Source: Bacteroidota bacterium (lineage in GTDB: Bacteria; Bacteroidota; Ignavibacteria; SZUA-365). From it: 7,023 bases of DNA. The stretch's first letter is position 1. Each line of letters opens with the position of its first letter. The notes beneath the pieces are model-generated. The model saw only the letters and a program-made list of their open reading frames with translations, was not told where the DNA came from and made no database searches. The DNA lies in the NCBI GenBank assembly GCA_018224345.1, contig JAGTUW010000160.1, positions 1 through 7,023 of the forward strand, read 5' to 3'. Made by a program: the position numbers and the translations under genes. Of this stretch, positions 6,596 to 7,023 are shown in pieces.

Positions 6596-6628
6596 AAAAC
6601 AACCTCGACACCGGCACACCGTGCCTGA
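6593..6628 (+). other. Possible 11-codon leader ORF
   Basis: ATG at 6593 opens an 11-residue frame, MKTTSTPAHRA, ending in TGA at 6626-6628, 25 bases before the ATG of the repeat protein. Its ATG lies inside the right arm of the inverted repeat. There is no Shine-Dalgarno, and such a short frame is expected by chance, so this is only a candidate. Confidence 0.12.
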
Positions 6629-6653
6629 ACCTCTCACAATCGCGGATACCACA

Positions 6654-7023
6654 ATGACCAACGAGCCGACCACCAACGAGACCCCCGAGACTTCTCCAAA
6701 CGATCCCGACAACAACACTCCCGATAAGGATGTGCAAGGGTTTACGGATGCAACGAAACGGGATGTGCAGGCTCAGTCTGAAAACAGCAACATACCTTCC
6801 TCTCGAGAAGATACTCCCGTAAACGAAACACCGGCGGAAACTACACCCGCCGAAGCAACCCCTGCTGCGGAAACACCAGCGGAAACAACACCCGCCGAAG
6901 CAACCCCCGCTGCGGAAACACCGGCGGAAACAACACCCGCCGAAGCAACCCCTGCTGCGGAAACACCGGCGGAAACAACACCCGCCGAAGCAACCCCTGC
7001 TGCGGAAACACCGGCGGAAACAA
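6654..7023 (+). CDS. Protein of unknown function with acidic Thr/Pro/Ala/Glu tandem-repeat N-terminus (partial)
   Basis: The frame is open from ATG 6654 to the window edge (123 complete codons). Residues 1-57 are polar and acidic, begin MTNEPTTNETPETSPND, and have no signal peptide or membrane segment. From residue 58 the protein consists of a 15-residue unit, ETPAETTPAEATPAA, in four full copies and part of a fifth. The repeats contain no hydrophobic residue larger than Pro, no aromatic residue and no Cys or Lys, so this stretch is almost certainly disordered and strongly acidic. The functional domain, if any, lies beyond the window. Disordered acidic extensions of this sort precede various cytosolic domains in Bacteroidota-like bacteria, so no function is assigned. 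An in-frame GTG at 6621 could add 11 residues; an in-frame TGA at 6594-6596 limits extension. No good Shine-Dalgarno precedes either start. That the frame is coding is supported by the repeat differences all being synonymous in this frame. Confidence 0.75.
   Translation, partial: MTNEPTTNETPETSPNDPDNNTPDKDVQGFTDATKRDVQAQSENSNIPSSREDTPVNETPAETTPAEATPAAETPAETTPAEATPAAETPAETTPAEATPAAETPAETTPAEATPAAETPAET
6825..7023 (+). repeat. 45-bp in-frame tandem repeat, at least 4.4 copies
   Basis: Copies lie at 6825-6869, 6870-6914, 6915-6959, 6960-7004 and 7005-7023 (cut by the window edge). Copies 3 and 4 are identical. Copy 1 differs from them by ACT for ACA, and copy 2 by CCA for CCG and CCC for CCT, all synonymous. 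Each 15-residue unit is itself three related pentapeptides (TPAET, TPAEA, TPAAE), which suggests growth by successive duplications. Confidence 0.95.

Larger units (their letters stand above)
6480..6653. promoter_or_regulatory. Intergenic region before the repeat-protein gene, candidate promoter
   Basis: The first part (6482-6540) is AT-rich. It contains TTGATA (6503-6508) and, 15 bases on, TATATG (6524-6529), a sub-optimal sigma-70-like pair that could drive the downstream gene. The second part (6548-6595) is an inverted repeat, followed by a very short open frame. No hairpin with a T run for ending dapD transcription is seen, so read-through from dapD is possible. Confidence 0.35.

Noticed and set aside
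6621..6653. GTG start for the repeat protein
   Set aside because: It is in frame and possible, but has no ribosome site; ATG 6654 is preferred by default, with low certainty.
6841..7023. Minus-strand open frame with a repeated FPQQGLLRRV-type protein
   Set aside because: It is the antisense of the 45-bp repeat. The changes between copies are silent in the plus frame, which favours that strand, and the minus frame has no start context.
6825..7023. CRISPR array
   Set aside because: Units are directly adjacent with no spacers and lie in frame in a coding sequence.

Overview
The window looks like chromosomal DNA of a bacterium from the Bacteroidota/Chlorobi/Ignavibacteria side of the tree. This is inferred, not proven, from the protein families: a TonB-dependent receptor with an N-terminal carboxypeptidase-regulatory-like domain, a MauE/DoxX-type membrane protein of the sort common in Bacteroidota, and a bacterial deoxynucleoside kinase. 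Base composition is moderate, with AT-rich intergenic stretches. There are no tRNA or rRNA genes, insertion sequences, CRISPR arrays or phage genes, and no stretch longer than about 300 bases lacks a gene.

Layout. Bases 1-181 (+) are the end of a TPR-repeat protein. It is followed by a strong bidirectional rho-independent terminator (201-229), shared with the convergent minus-strand operon. Bases 5433 down to 283 (-) hold five tightly packed genes, in transcription order: a secreted thioredoxin-fold protein with a WCATCK active site; a MauE/DoxX-like membrane protein fused to a thioredoxin-like domain without the cysteine pair; a PduO-type cob(I)alamin adenosyltransferase; a deoxynucleoside kinase; and a TonB-dependent outer-membrane receptor. 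The junctions are 34 bp, a 1-bp TAATG overlap, 3 bp and 6 bp, so a single transcript is likely. A 218-bp divergent intergenic region (5434-5651) separates this operon from dapD (5652-6479, +), a lysine/diaminopimelate biosynthesis gene. After a 174-bp AT-rich gap with a notable inverted repeat, a plus-strand gene begins (about 6654) and runs off the window. It encodes a disordered, acidic Thr/Pro/Ala/Glu-rich N-terminus made of perfect 15-residue (45-bp) tandem repeats.

How the genes may work together. The first two operon genes look like a periplasmic/inner-membrane thiol-redox pair, reminiscent in type of the MauD/MauE pair. The next three could link corrinoid uptake (TonB receptor), activation to adenosylcobalamin (adenosyltransferase) and deoxynucleotide supply (kinase). 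That link rests only on gene order; no cobalamin riboswitch is visible. Most of the window is ordinary. The most unusual parts are the cysteine-less thioredoxin fusion next to a thioredoxin with an intact motif, the repeat protein, and a few small sequence structures.
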